This document shows positions 8,276 to 17,218 of a stretch of DNA of 64,000 nt, one piece after another (position 1 is the stretch's first letter; the number at the start of each line of letters is the position of its first letter). The stretch is from assembly GCA_963697355.1 (NCBI GenBank), contig CAVONV010000023.1, positions 744,001 to 808,000 of the forward strand, read 5' to 3'. Under the pieces are notes generated by a model, which saw only the letters and a program-made list of their open reading frames with translations, had not been told where the DNA came from and did not search any database. This DNA is from CAVONV01 sp963697355 (GTDB lineage Bacteria; Acidobacteriota; Vicinamibacteria; Marinacidobacterales; DATDRI01). A program made the translations under genes and the position numbers.

Positions 8276-9385
8276 ATGAAAAGGATGCTGCTGGCCGTCG
8301 TCGTTCTCGGTGGTACTTTCCTGGCATTGGGAGGCGATAGGGCGGACACCGCCAGTGACTTCGAGGCGTCATTGGGGCGATTCGAACAGATCGAGTTAGC
8401 CCATTTGCCGACGCCTCTGGAAGAGTTGAAGACCTTGACCGCCCAACTCGGTGGCACACGTCTTTACGTCAAGCGGGACGACCAAACCGGCTTGGCCTTT
8501 GGTGGCAACAAGGCCCGCAAGCTCCAGTTCATCATGGCGGACGTCCTGGCCAAGAGGTCCGACTCCATCATTACCTGGGGCGGCGTTCAGTCTAATTGGT
8601 GTCGTCAGACGGCTGCGGCCGCTAGGAAGTTGGGCGTGATGCCCATTCTCGTGCTGGGTAAAGCAGAGCCTGGTCCGGTCGCCTACGGCGGGAACTATCT
8701 CTTGGATTACCTCATGGAAGCCGACGTTCGCCTCATCGAGCCCGGCAACGATAGGGCCTCGACGGCTGAAAGGATTGCCAGTGAGGAGAAAGCAGCGGGG
8801 CGCCGCCCTTACGTCGTCTCGGTGGGAGGGTCGAGTGTCGGAGGCTCGATGACCGAGCCTCTGGGCGCGATCGCCTATGCGGCCGCCTTCTCTGAGTTGT
8901 ACGGGCAGGCTCAGAAAAAAGGATTCGAGATGAATCATGTCGTGTTGGCCACGGGTTCGGGCGGTACGCAAGCCGGTTTGGTGGTGGGTGCCCAGGCCCT
9001 CGCACCTCATGTGAACATCGTGGGGATCAGCATCTCCGGAAGAAAGACGGCGGTTCAATCGAGCGTGGCGGAAATCGCGAATCAGACAGCAAGAGCCCTA
9101 GATCTTGATCTGAGCTTTCGAGCTGACGACATCATCGTCTTCGATGATTACATTGGCGAGGGGTATGGAAAGCTCGACTCTTCTCACGCAGATGCCATCG
9201 CGCTCATGGCCCGGAAAGAAGGCATCTTGCTCGATCCCGTGTACACCGGCAAAGCGATGGCTGGGACCTTGGATCTCATCGAGAAAGGTTATTTCAAGAA
9301 AGACGATGGGGTCGTGTTTCTGCATACGGGCGGGACCCCCGCTCTATTTGTTTATAGGGAAGAGTTACTCGAGTTGCTGAAGTAG
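8276..9385 (+). CDS. Exported ACC deaminase / D-cysteine desulfhydrase-family PLP enzyme
   Basis: From the ATG at 8276 (AGGAG 8 bases upstream) the 369-residue protein begins with a typical signal peptide: MKR, then a hydrophobic run to about residue 20, then DRADTAS. The rest is a fold-type II PLP enzyme: KRDDQTGLAFGGNKARKL carries the expected Schiff-base Lys79, GGVQSNWCRQTAAAA binds substrate carboxylate, ATGSGGTQAG binds the PLP phosphate. The family degrades D-cysteine or ACC to ammonia and a keto acid. An exported member is unusual, because PLP and substrates are normally cytoplasmic. An in-frame upstream ATG (8186) would bury the signal and has no ribosome site. A close cytoplasmic-type paralogue is encoded at 10394-11467. 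Confidence 0.9.
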   Translation: MKRMLLAVVVLGGTFLALGGDRADTASDFEASLGRFEQIELAHLPTPLEELKTLTAQLGGTRLYVKRDDQTGLAFGGNKARKLQFIMADVLAKRSDSIITWGGVQSNWCRQTAAAARKLGVMPILVLGKAEPGPVAYGGNYLLDYLMEADVRLIEPGNDRASTAERIASEEKAAGRRPYVVSVGGSSVGGSMTEPLGAIAYAAAFSELYGQAQKKGFEMNHVVLATGSGGTQAGLVVGAQALAPHVNIVGISISGRKTAVQSSVAEIANQTARALDLDLSFRADDIIVFDDYIGEGYGKLDSSHADAIALMARKEGILLDPVYTGKAMAGTLDLIEKGYFKKDDGVVFLHTGGTPALFVYREELLELLK

Positions 9386-9532
9386 GAAGGCCATTCCGCC
9401 TTCGTACTGCTTCCCCTTGATTCTTTGCTCCTCAATGAATTCTCGCAGGCTCTTGCCGGCCAGCCCTTGACCGCCCTGATGTGTTCCCTTCGGGCGTGGC
9501 TGGCGCCCCCCCGGCTAGAGCCGAGGGTCGGT

Positions 9533-10381
9533 TCAACTATCGGAGCCGGCGATCGACTTCTGGATTGCCTTCACCGCGACACCAGCCCTCCAGTCGATGA
9601 GCTTTTTCCCCATTTCCATGGTTTTTTCAGCGGGGCTGAGCTCGACGCCGTTGATCCGAAAAAGACCTTTATCGATACGCTGCTCCATGCGGATCATCCG
9701 TGGGTCAACGTTTATGATGGTGGCTGCCATGCCGTAATCGTCGTGAAGGCCTTCATCCACCTGCTTGACGCCTTGCTCTTCCAACCAAATCGTGACGTCG
9801 GGAAAGTTGTAGTACTCCGGTATGAAATGGACGCGAGTCTTGCCGTTTCCCCACTTCGCGTTGAGCTTCTCCGCCACTTCCTTCATACCGTCTTGATTTC
9901 CTCCACTGTCGCCGATGAGTACGATGTCTTTGAAGCCGTGTACCTTGAAGCTCGTGCATACATCTTCGAGGACTGCTTTGAATGTCTCCTCGCGTAGGCT
10001 GATGGTTCCGGGGTAGCGCATGTGACCACTAGGCGGCGAGTGTTCTCCCTCAGGAACCAGCTTGATGATGGGAGCGACCAGTGCGTTGCCGAGCTTTCGA
10101 GCGATAGCCTCGGTGGTGGCCTGCAAAATAAAGTTGTGTTTTCCGGTCGCGAGGTAGGGGCCGTTCTGCTCGACACCGCCGGTAGACACGATGAGCGTGG
10201 TCTTCCCGGAGTCGAGGGCGTCGCGAATCTCCATCCAGGTCATTTCTTCGATGAATACCGTATCCAAGGCTTCGATGGGCCGTTGCGTGTCCGGATCCGG
10301 CGAGGCGGCTTGGCCCATGGCCCGGACGGACCATCCAAAAACGATTGCTGTGAGTATGAGAACTTGAATTTTCCGGAGCAT
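9533..10381 (-). CDS. Creatininase-family exported amidohydrolase
   Basis: The 282-residue protein starts with a signal peptide (MLRKIQVLILTAIVFGWSVRA, likely cut after MGQA) preceded by AGGGAGG. The core is the creatininase fold: STGGVEQNGPYLATGKHN aligns with the family motif G-S-x-E-Q-H-G-P-H-L-P-x-x-T-D, and GDSGGNQ with G-N-G-G-N. The metal ligand His of EQH is Asn and the Asp of the T-D pair is His here, so metal binding is altered. Family members hydrolyse cyclic amides (creatinine, formamidopyrimidines). It starts 12 bases after the stop of the PLP enzyme at 10394, forming a two-gene operon. Confidence 0.85.
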   Translation of the reverse strand: MLRKIQVLILTAIVFGWSVRAMGQAASPDPDTQRPIEALDTVFIEEMTWMEIRDALDSGKTTLIVSTGGVEQNGPYLATGKHNFILQATTEAIARKLGNALVAPIIKLVPEGEHSPPSGHMRYPGTISLREETFKAVLEDVCTSFKVHGFKDIVLIGDSGGNQDGMKEVAEKLNAKWGNGKTRVHFIPEYYNFPDVTIWLEEQGVKQVDEGLHDDYGMAATIINVDPRMIRMEQRIDKGLFRINGVELSPAEKTMEMGKKLIDWRAGVAVKAIQKSIAGSDS

Positions 10382-10393
10382 TGGTTACCTCCC

Positions 10394-11467
10394 TTATCCT
10401 CTCTCCTCCATGAACTCACGTAATTCCTTTCGATACGGAAACAAAGCTGGTGTCCCTCCGCTGTGAAGGAATACGACATTGGCTCCTTTGTCGAAATATC
10501 CCTTTTCGACCAGGTCGAGAAAACCAGACATGGCTTTGCCGGTATAGACCGGATCGAGAAGAACTCCCTCTGTTTGTGCGACGAGTCGGATCGCATCTAC
10601 CACTTTCTGGTCGAGAATACCGTATCCTTCCCTCAAGTAATCGTCGAAGACGATGATGTCATCATCCGAAATCGATCGTGGCTCTTCCAGAAGATCCATC
10701 GTTTTCTCTGAGATTTTCCGCACGTAGGCGGTCATGGTCTCCTGAGTCTCAGAAACGCTGATACCCACGATTCTGGTGCCGGGCGAAACCAGCTTGGCAC
10801 CCACCAAGAGTCCGCCTTGGGTCGAACCGGAGCCGGTCGCGAAGACCACGGCATCGACGCGGATTCCTTGGGAGGCGGTTTGTTCGGATAACTCGACGAA
10901 GCCGTTCAAATAACCGATGGCTCCCCAAGGCTCTTCCATTGAAGCTTCCGGCAAAGAGCCTCCAATGGGAGCTATGTAGGGTCGGTGGCCTTCTTTCCGG
11001 AATTCCTCCGCGACGGCATCGACGACTTCCTTGACACCTTCGTACTCCATCATCTTCTGGTCTTCTTGCTTTTCCACGAGTCGGATGTCCGAATCGAAGA
11101 CGGAGTCTAGAAGGAGGTTGCCGTCGTACTCGGAGGGTAGGCCGGGTCTCGTGAAGAGAATGAGAACGGGTCGGAGGCCCAGTTTCTTCGCCGCTGCAGC
11201 GGTTTGCCGGCACCAATTGGACTGTACGCCTGCCCATGTGATGATTGTGTCGGCCTGCTTCGAGAGTGCATCGGCCATGATGTACTCCAGCTTGCGAGCC
11301 TTGTTGCCTCCGAAAGCCAAGCCGGTTTGGTCGTCCCTTTTGAAGAACACTCGAAGCCCCAGTTTTTGGGAGAGCTGCTTCATCTCTTCCAAAGGAGTGG
11401 GAAGGTGAGCGAGTCGAGTCCGAGGCATGGTTTCGATTCTTGCTGCTAGGGAGTGGATCCGTTCCAT
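10394..11467 (-). CDS. ACC deaminase / D-cysteine desulfhydrase-family PLP enzyme
   Basis: The 357-residue protein is a paralogue of the one at 8276, with the same blocks: RLAHLPTPLEE, KRDDQTGLAFGGNKARKL (Lys56 as the expected PLP lysine), QSNWCRQTAAAA, ATGSGSTQGG and FLHSGGTPALFPYR. It lacks a signal peptide. The frame extends up to 11653, but the start at 11467 has AAAGG 9 bases upstream and gives the normal family length. Which substrate (D-cysteine, ACC or another beta-substituted D-amino acid) is used is not decidable here. It heads an operon with the exported creatininase-like gene. Confidence 0.9.
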   Translation of the reverse strand: MERIHSLAARIETMPRTRLAHLPTPLEEMKQLSQKLGLRVFFKRDDQTGLAFGGNKARKLEYIMADALSKQADTIITWAGVQSNWCRQTAAAAKKLGLRPVLILFTRPGLPSEYDGNLLLDSVFDSDIRLVEKQEDQKMMEYEGVKEVVDAVAEEFRKEGHRPYIAPIGGSLPEASMEEPWGAIGYLNGFVELSEQTASQGIRVDAVVFATGSGSTQGGLLVGAKLVSPGTRIVGISVSETQETMTAYVRKISEKTMDLLEEPRSISDDDIIVFDDYLREGYGILDQKVVDAIRLVAQTEGVLLDPVYTGKAMSGFLDLVEKGYFDKGANVVFLHSGGTPALFPYRKELREFMEERG

Positions 11468-11784
11468 TTCGAGGACCTTTCTGACCTCATCCGCCGGATA
11501 AGGAAAAAGACGATTGTTGGCCGGCGACATTCTATTCGCTTCAAGCGAGGGAGACAATGCTCGACGAGGGCCTTGCAGTGGCGAAAGCGGATGATGTAAA
11601 AGTTCAAAGTGAGCGACAATGTCAGGTATGTGCCATGCGACGGCGACTCGCATCAGTGAGGCCGGTGAGATCGAACTTCTTCGACGTCATCAACGTCTAA
11701 TCCGGTGAGTCATAGAGCGAGGCTGTGTGTACCGCGACAGCTATTTGTGTCGATATTGCGAGAACATCTCTTGGATATATGTAA

Positions 11785-12948
11785 GTGGCCAAGGATCTAC
11801 AGGCCTACCTCGACAATCTGAAGAGGAAGGCTGAGCAATTTCAAAAAGAAGTCGAGAAATCCAAGCCGTACGGTTTGCTAAAGACCTATGGCGATGGGAT
11901 GAGCTCCAAGGAGATCGAGTCCTTTCTGAAGAGAGAAACCGTCCAAGCCTACGATTTCTACGGCCGCGACCAGAAGAAGGGCCCCAAGGAAAAGCTCTCC
12001 GGCGACAAGAAACTCGAAAGAGGTCTCGTCGTCGCCAAGAATATCTTCCTCAGTTTTCTGATGAAGCTGACGCCGGCGCGTCGCCTGTTCTATGTGGTCG
12101 CTCTGATCTCATTCTTGTGGGGCTTGTATGAGGGGAGTTGGTTGATGATGGCCGTTACTTTCGTCATCTTGAACCTTCTCTTGGCTCTCGAGCTCGCGGA
12201 CAAACTCCTCGCGCGAGGGGAGCTGGAGATTGCCCGCTCCATTCAAATGAGTTTGCAGCCGAAAATGAAGCCCCAGATGGAACGACTCATGTTATCGAGT
12301 CACTACCAGCCCGCTCGAGAAGTGGGCGGAGACTATTACGATTTTGCCGTGGTGGATGAGAGTCGTTTTACACTGATCGTCGGCGACGTCTCGGGTAAGG
12401 GTATGCCGGCGGCGCTTTACGCGATGAAACTACAGGCGCTCTTCGAGCTTCTAGGCAAGACACGTCTTGGGCCCAAAGAGATGCTCGTCGAGATGAACGA
12501 TGTCTTCTGTGAGAAGATCCGAAGGGACTATTTCATTACTGCCGTGGTCGGTATGATGGATTTCTCGAACGACCGGCTCTTGCTGGCTCGGGCCGGACAC
12601 AACCACCCCTTACACTTCAATGCGGCTAACGGCACCGTCTCATGGCTGAACCCGAAGGGCATGGGTATTGGAATGACGAAGAACCCCGACTTCGGCAATC
12701 TGTTGGAGGAAATGACATTCTCGTTTGGCTCGGAGGACCTGCTGCTGTTCTACACGGATGGAATCACGGAAGCCATGAGCCCGCAGGACCAAGAGTTCGG
12801 CAACGTGAGGCTCGAGCGAGACTTGGTCGAGAACGCGCATCGCAGCGTGGATGAGATCAGAGAACGCCTGCTCTGGAGTGTCACTCGATTCACCGGAGGA
12901 GCACCCCTGGCGGATGATGCGACGCTTGTTATTGCGAAGGTGAGGTAA
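11785..12948 (+). CDS. SpoIIE-type PP2C serine phosphatase, membrane-anchored
   Basis: The 387-residue protein begins with a charged helical stretch (1-95), then two hydrophobic segments (about 100-140), then a PPM/SpoIIE phosphatase domain (about 150-387) with GGDYYDF, GDVSGKGMPAAL, YTDGITEA and ADDATLVI, which supply the metal-binding aspartates. Such enzymes dephosphorylate anti-sigma-factor antagonists in partner-switching regulation; no antagonist or anti-sigma gene is adjacent. The start given is GTG without a good ribosome site, so it may lie slightly downstream. Confidence 0.9.
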   Translation: MAKDLQAYLDNLKRKAEQFQKEVEKSKPYGLLKTYGDGMSSKEIESFLKRETVQAYDFYGRDQKKGPKEKLSGDKKLERGLVVAKNIFLSFLMKLTPARRLFYVVALISFLWGLYEGSWLMMAVTFVILNLLLALELADKLLARGELEIARSIQMSLQPKMKPQMERLMLSSHYQPAREVGGDYYDFAVVDESRFTLIVGDVSGKGMPAALYAMKLQALFELLGKTRLGPKEMLVEMNDVFCEKIRRDYFITAVVGMMDFSNDRLLLARAGHNHPLHFNAANGTVSWLNPKGMGIGMTKNPDFGNLLEEMTFSFGSEDLLLFYTDGITEAMSPQDQEFGNVRLERDLVENAHRSVDEIRERLLWSVTRFTGGAPLADDATLVIAKVR

Positions 12949-12974
12949 GGCGCCCGGCGGATAACTTGGGCGCC
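12949..12974 (+). terminator. Hairpin after the SpoIIE-type phosphatase
   Basis: GGCGCC at 12949-12954 and at 12969-12974 can pair across a 14-base loop, starting directly after the stop codon. No U-run follows; the octamer repeat array begins five bases later. Confidence 0.35.
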
Positions 12975-12978
12975 GGAG

Positions 12979-13024
12979 CTCAAGAAGTCAAGAACTCGAG
13001 AACTCGAGAACTCGAGAAATCAGA
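12979..13024. repeat. Octamer repeat array, copy 2
   Basis: Five exact-period units (ctcaagaa, gtcaagaa, ctcgagaa, ctcgagaa, ctcgagaa) followed by atcag run straight into the start codon of the nucleotidyltransferase gene at 13025, replacing a normal ribosome-binding site region. Confidence 0.75.
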
Positions 13025-13936
13025 ATGAGGAATATGAAACCGACGCTGCTCGTTCTTGCCGCTGGGATTGGAAGCCGTTACGGCGGGCTCAAACAAATCG
13101 ACTCCGTCGGCCCGAACGGCGAGGTCGTTTTGGACTATTCGGTCTACGATGCGCTGCGTGCCGGATTTGGGAAGATCGTCTTTGTCATCCGTCGTGACAT
13201 CGAGACTGATTTCAAGGAGATTGTGGGTCGAAAATACGAGGGGCAGGCCGAACTGCGGTACGTCTTTCAAGAGCTCGATCGGCTCCCATCTGGCTATTCG
13301 GTGCCGGCGGAACGGACCAAGCCCTGGGGTACCGCGCACGCAACGCTCGTGACCGAAGAAGTGATCGAGGAGCCTTTTGCGGTCATCAATGCCGACGACT
13401 ACTACGGCGTCAGCGCTTTTCGATTGATGGGCGATTACCTGGCGCGGCAAAGCGAGGGAGGCACAGATTATGCCATGGTCGGGTTTACACTTCGTGACAC
13501 GCTTTCCGATCATGGTTACGTGGCTCGGGGTGTCTGCGAGTGCGACGAGCGCGGCAGGCTCGTTCGCGTCGAGGAGCGCACCAAGATCATCAAAGCGGGC
13601 GGTGGCGCTACGTATGTTGATGAGGATGGCTCCAGTCACCCGCTTTCAGGTGACGAAGTGGTCTCCATGAATTTTTGGGGGTTTACACCATCATTGTTTC
13701 CACATTTGCACGAGCACTTCGCGGCATTTCTGAAAGAAAACTTCGCCAATCCCAAGGCCGAGTTCTTCATACCTACCGTCATTGACGGTTTGATTTCTCA
13801 ACGCCTCGCAACGGTCGAGGTGCTTCCGACGAGGAGCGCGTGGTATGGGATCACCTACAAAGAAGACAAGCCCTTCGTCATCGATGCCATCCGGAGTCTT
13901 GTAGAAAAGGGTCAGTACCCGAAGAAACTCTTCTAG
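13025..13936 (+). CDS. Sugar nucleotidyltransferase family protein
   Basis: The 303-residue protein carries the nucleotidyltransferase N-terminal glycine loop (LLVLAAGIGSRYGGLKQ, near residues 8-25), a central INADDYYG metal site and the PWGTAHA block. This is the fold of NDP-sugar pyrophosphorylases that join a sugar phosphate to a nucleotide. The exact sugar is unknown; the glycine loop with RYGG resembles a clade annotated only as nucleotidyltransferase. A second ATG at 13034 follows AGGAAT and is an alternative start. No sugar-processing partner is adjacent. Confidence 0.85.
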   Translation: MRNMKPTLLVLAAGIGSRYGGLKQIDSVGPNGEVVLDYSVYDALRAGFGKIVFVIRRDIETDFKEIVGRKYEGQAELRYVFQELDRLPSGYSVPAERTKPWGTAHATLVTEEVIEEPFAVINADDYYGVSAFRLMGDYLARQSEGGTDYAMVGFTLRDTLSDHGYVARGVCECDERGRLVRVEERTKIIKAGGGATYVDEDGSSHPLSGDEVVSMNFWGFTPSLFPHLHEHFAAFLKENFANPKAEFFIPTVIDGLISQRLATVEVLPTRSAWYGITYKEDKPFVIDAIRSLVEKGQYPKKLF

Positions 13937-14333
13937 TTGCCTCGGCAATAAAGGCCGTCTGGTGACGGGTGTCTTCACCGCCTCTGCACTCCACCTGCCC
14001 AGAGCCGGTCACAACCGAAATGCGGAAACCGTCGCCGGGAGACGGCTCGTCGTGGCAGGTAAGTCATGGACTTGCCAGAGCGTCTCCTGCCGTGCCATAC
14101 TTTCTCCAGCTTATGATTGTTTGACCAGCCACTTCTTTCCTTTCATTTGGGCGATATGGGTGTTGCCATACGCCCTGCCAATCAGTTTCTGTCTACTTCG
14201 GCATGAAAGCAAAAACGAGAATCATGACCTCGTTTTGGAGTCGACGATATGACAGGCTTGACTCGATGGGCGGTGACGGCTCGACGGCGCCGGTCGGGGC
14301 GCTCACGCTAAGTCAGCGCACCCCCCCGTTGAG
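13937..14333. other. Gap between nucleotidyltransferase and rsgA
   Basis: About 400 bases. I find no convincing gene: the one open frame (13962-14252) has no ribosome site and odd composition. A perfect 8-bp hairpin AAAACGAG/CTCGTTTT (14212-14219 with 14229-14236) is present without a U-run. The rsgA promoter should lie here. Confidence 0.4.
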
Positions 14334-15422
14334 GTGGAGATTGAACAGTCAATGAGCTTGGAAGACTACGGCTGGTCGGATTTTTTCTCCCAGCACTACG
14401 ATGAATACCGAGAAGCGGGCCTCTGTCCCGGGCGGATTACGCTAGTCCATCGCGGGGTCTACCGCCTTCAAGTAGGCGAGGCGGAAATCGAGGCCTCCAC
14501 CACAGGGCGTCTGCGTCATTTGACGGATGATGCCAGTCAATTCCCTGTCGTGGGTGACTGGGTGGCATGTCGCGTCGACGCAACCTCATCCATGGCGCGC
14601 ATCCAACAGGTTCTTCCTCGGAAGACGAAGATATCTCGCAAGGTGGCGGGAGCGCGGACCGAAGAGCAAGTCGTTGCCGCCAATGTCGATACGGTTTTTG
14701 TGGTCATGGGGCTGGACGGCGATTTCAGCTTGAGGCGGATAGAGCGACTCCTCACCACGGCCTGGGAAGGAGGCGTTTTGCCGGTCATCGTCCTTAACAA
14801 GGAGGACTTGGCCGCCGACCCGGAGGCACGTCGTCGCGAGGTGGAAGCTGTTGCTCCAGGTGTGCCCGTCGTAAAACTGAGTGCTCTCGAGAGTCGTGGT
14901 TTGGCTCAGCTCGAGACATTCCTTCGAAGAGGTGAGACCGTGGCTCTCGTTGGTTCCTCGGGCGTCGGCAAATCGACTCTCATCAATCGACTTCTAGGCA
15001 GCGAGCAAATCAGAACGAGCGACGTACGTGCCGGAGACGATAGGGGCCGCCACACCACCACTCATCGTCAGATGTTCAGACTTCCCGGGGGTGGGCTTCT
15101 CATCGACAATCCCGGGATCCGCGAGGTCCAATTGTGGGGTTCCGAGGGCGGTCTTCAGACGTCCTTTGAAGACATTGAGGACCTGGCGACTGATTGTCGA
15201 TTCCACGACTGTACACACCAAAGCGAGCCTGGGTGTGCCGTTGTCGAAGCCGTCGAAGCCCGTCGATTGGCGCCAGAGCGGCTGGCCAACTACCAAAACC
15301 TCCAAAGGGAGCTGCAATACTTGGTCAGAAAGCAAGACGAGGGGGCAGAACGCGCCGAGAGGAAGAAGTGGAAGGCTATCCGAAAGGCCTATAAGAAGTC
15401 CAAGAAGATGCGACCCTTCTAG
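14334..15422 (+). CDS. rsgA: Ribosome small subunit-dependent GTPase RsgA
   Basis: Circularly permuted GTPase of about 360 residues that assists 30S subunit maturation. The order is diagnostic: an OB-fold region first (about 35-110), then G4 LNKEDL, then G1 GSSGVGKSTL, G2 GRHTTTH and G3 DNPGIRE, and a C-terminal zinc site with CRFHDCTHQSEPGC. The longest frame begins with GTG at 14334; an ATG at 14352 (MSLEDYGW) with GGAG upstream is equally plausible. Confidence 0.95.
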   Translation: MEIEQSMSLEDYGWSDFFSQHYDEYREAGLCPGRITLVHRGVYRLQVGEAEIEASTTGRLRHLTDDASQFPVVGDWVACRVDATSSMARIQQVLPRKTKISRKVAGARTEEQVVAANVDTVFVVMGLDGDFSLRRIERLLTTAWEGGVLPVIVLNKEDLAADPEARRREVEAVAPGVPVVKLSALESRGLAQLETFLRRGETVALVGSSGVGKSTLINRLLGSEQIRTSDVRAGDDRGRHTTTHRQMFRLPGGGLLIDNPGIREVQLWGSEGGLQTSFEDIEDLATDCRFHDCTHQSEPGCAVVEAVEARRLAPERLANYQNLQRELQYLVRKQDEGAERAERKKWKAIRKAYKKSKKMRPF

Positions 15423-15768
15423 CGGCGGGCTGAAATTCCACTTCTTTTCGGGTTTTTTTTCTGACGTGGCGGTGTTCTGAGGCGATTTACGTATATAGTC
15501 TACTAGAGGCCAATGGCGGGTCCTCAGAACGGCTCGGGCCAGTGGCATGGCGAGCCATCTCGACTAGTCCAACAATTCAAGAGACCTCCGGCTTTGGGGT
15601 TGAGCTCAACCTCCAAACTCCGGTGTGCTTTGGTGCGCCGCCTTGGGGCACGGAATAGTATGCCCAGCGTCCGCCTCCGTCAGTGGCACCGATCCATGGC
15701 CGCCGAGGTTGGCGAGGTGCTCACGCGAGCTGCGATATGTCATGAAGTCAGAAAAGGAGAAAAAAACA
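15423..15768. other. Gap between rsgA and FAD-linked oxidase
   Basis: About 345 bases without a convincing gene. It holds a T8 run (15453-15460) that may be part of the rsgA terminator, and a perfect 9-bp inverted repeat GTTCTGAGG/CCTCAGAAC (15474-15482 with 15522-15530). Confidence 0.4.
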
Positions 15769-17157
15769 ATGCAACTGAAGGCTGAAGCTATAGAAGAGCT
15801 CAAGACCAAATTTCGGGGAGAGATCTTACTCCCGGGGGAGCCGGGCTACGACGATGCCCGGAAAATTTGGAACGGTATGTTCGATCGCAAGCCGACCATC
15901 ATTGCGCGGTGCGTCGGCACGAGCGATGTCATCCAGAGTGTGAACTTCGCCCGAGACAACAAACTTCTGCTTGCCGTGAAGGGCGGCGGGCACAACTCCG
16001 CTGGGACGGCGGTATGCGACGAGGGCATGATGATCGATTTGTCCCTTATGCGGCGTGTCAACGTGGACCCACAGAAAAAGACCGTCCGTGTCGACGGCGG
16101 ATGTCTCTTGGGAGATGTCGACTATGAAACTCAACTCCACGGGTTGGCCGTCTCCGCGGGTATCGTATCTCACACAGGAGTCGGCGGCTTGACGACGGGT
16201 GGCGGCTTCGGCTGGATTAGTCGTAAGCACGGTTTGTCGATTGATAATTTGCTCTCGGCCCAAGTGGTCACGGCCTCCGGTGAGCTCCTCACGGCTAGTG
16301 CCGACGAGAATCGGGACCTCTTTTGGGGTATCCGTGGTGGGGGAGGTAATTTCGGCATCGTAACTTCTTTCGAGTTTAGCTGCGCGGAGATCGGCAACGA
16401 TGTCTACTCGGGTTTCATCGTCAAGAAATTCGAGGACGCCAAGAAGTACCTGCAGTTCCACCGCGAATACGTCCGTACTCTTCCGGACGAGATGACCATC
16501 TGGACGGTCATCCGTCACGCCCCACCGTTGCCGTTTCTACCCCAGGAAGTACACGGCAAGATGGTCGTGGTCCTGGGTTTTGTCTGGCTTGGAGAGGCCT
16601 CCGAAGGTGAGAAGATGCTCCAACCGGTCCGCGACTTCTCCAAGCAAGAAGGCGAAGCCCTCGGCATGCACCCTTGGGTCGTTTGGAACTCCATCTTCGA
16701 CGGCCTCTTGGTCCATGGGGCGCGCAACTACTGGAAGTCCCACCACCTCAAGGACCTTTCGGATCCTTGCATCGATCAGATCCTGGAGTACGCGGGCAAG
16801 ATGCCGAGCGAGGAATGCGAGGTGTTCATTCCTCATATGGAAGGTGCCCCTAGCCGCGTCAATGGCGACGGTACGGCGTTCGCGCACCGCAAAACCCCTT
16901 TCCTTCTCAACGTGCACACGCGTTGGCAGAACGCCAAAGACGATGAGAAGTGCATCACTTGGGCGAGGGCGCTCCATGGTGCCACTCAGGAGTTTGCTCA
17001 GGGAGTGTACGTGAACTTCTTGAGTGAAGAAGGCGAGGACAGGATTAAAGCCGCCTACACTCCGAAAGTATGGGACCGTCTCGTCGAGACCAAGGACAAA
17101 TATGATCCCGACAACCTGTTCCGTATGAATCAGAACATCAAGCCTTCAGGCTCGTAG
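15769..17157 (+). CDS. FAD-linked oxidase, berberine-bridge-enzyme type
   Basis: A 463-residue flavoprotein with a PCMH-type FAD domain: VKGGGHNSAGTAVC carries the histidine that usually binds FAD covalently, GGGFGWISRKHGLSID and GGGGNFGIVTSFEF follow, and the C-terminal KYDPDNLFRMNQNI is the berberine-bridge signature. The second covalent site, a Cys in bicovalent members, is Thr in GVGGLTTGG, so attachment is likely single. Substrates are typically sugars or secondary metabolites; unknown here. The start at 15769 has AAAGGAGAA 8 bases before it; the frame extends upstream without support. Cytoplasmic, no signal peptide. Confidence 0.9.
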   Translation: MQLKAEAIEELKTKFRGEILLPGEPGYDDARKIWNGMFDRKPTIIARCVGTSDVIQSVNFARDNKLLLAVKGGGHNSAGTAVCDEGMMIDLSLMRRVNVDPQKKTVRVDGGCLLGDVDYETQLHGLAVSAGIVSHTGVGGLTTGGGFGWISRKHGLSIDNLLSAQVVTASGELLTASADENRDLFWGIRGGGGNFGIVTSFEFSCAEIGNDVYSGFIVKKFEDAKKYLQFHREYVRTLPDEMTIWTVIRHAPPLPFLPQEVHGKMVVVLGFVWLGEASEGEKMLQPVRDFSKQEGEALGMHPWVVWNSIFDGLLVHGARNYWKSHHLKDLSDPCIDQILEYAGKMPSEECEVFIPHMEGAPSRVNGDGTAFAHRKTPFLLNVHTRWQNAKDDEKCITWARALHGATQEFAQGVYVNFLSEEGEDRIKAAYTPKVWDRLVETKDKYDPDNLFRMNQNIKPSGS

Positions 17158-17174
17158 AGGGTTTGTTCTATCGA

Positions 17175-17203
17175 GGGGTGAAGGTGCGTGGAACCTTCAC
17201 CCC
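17175..17203. terminator. Strong hairpin between convergent genes
   Basis: GGGGTGAAGGT (17175-17185) and ACCTTCACCCC (17193-17203) form a perfect 11-bp stem with a 7-base loop, 17 bases after the oxidase stop and 15 bases beyond the end of the opposing pseudogene. It can serve both strands. Confidence 0.7.
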
Positions 17204-17218
17204 AACATAGATGTGCGC

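Noticed and set aside
9386..9532. Minus-strand frame ending SLREFIEEQRIKGKQYEGG, resembling a protein C-terminus
   Set aside because: It overlaps the end of the exported PLP enzyme antisense, has no upstream continuation longer than about 40 codons and no start.
13962..14252. 96-codon plus-strand frame
   Set aside because: No ribosome site, Cys/Trp-rich odd composition, no match to any pattern I know.
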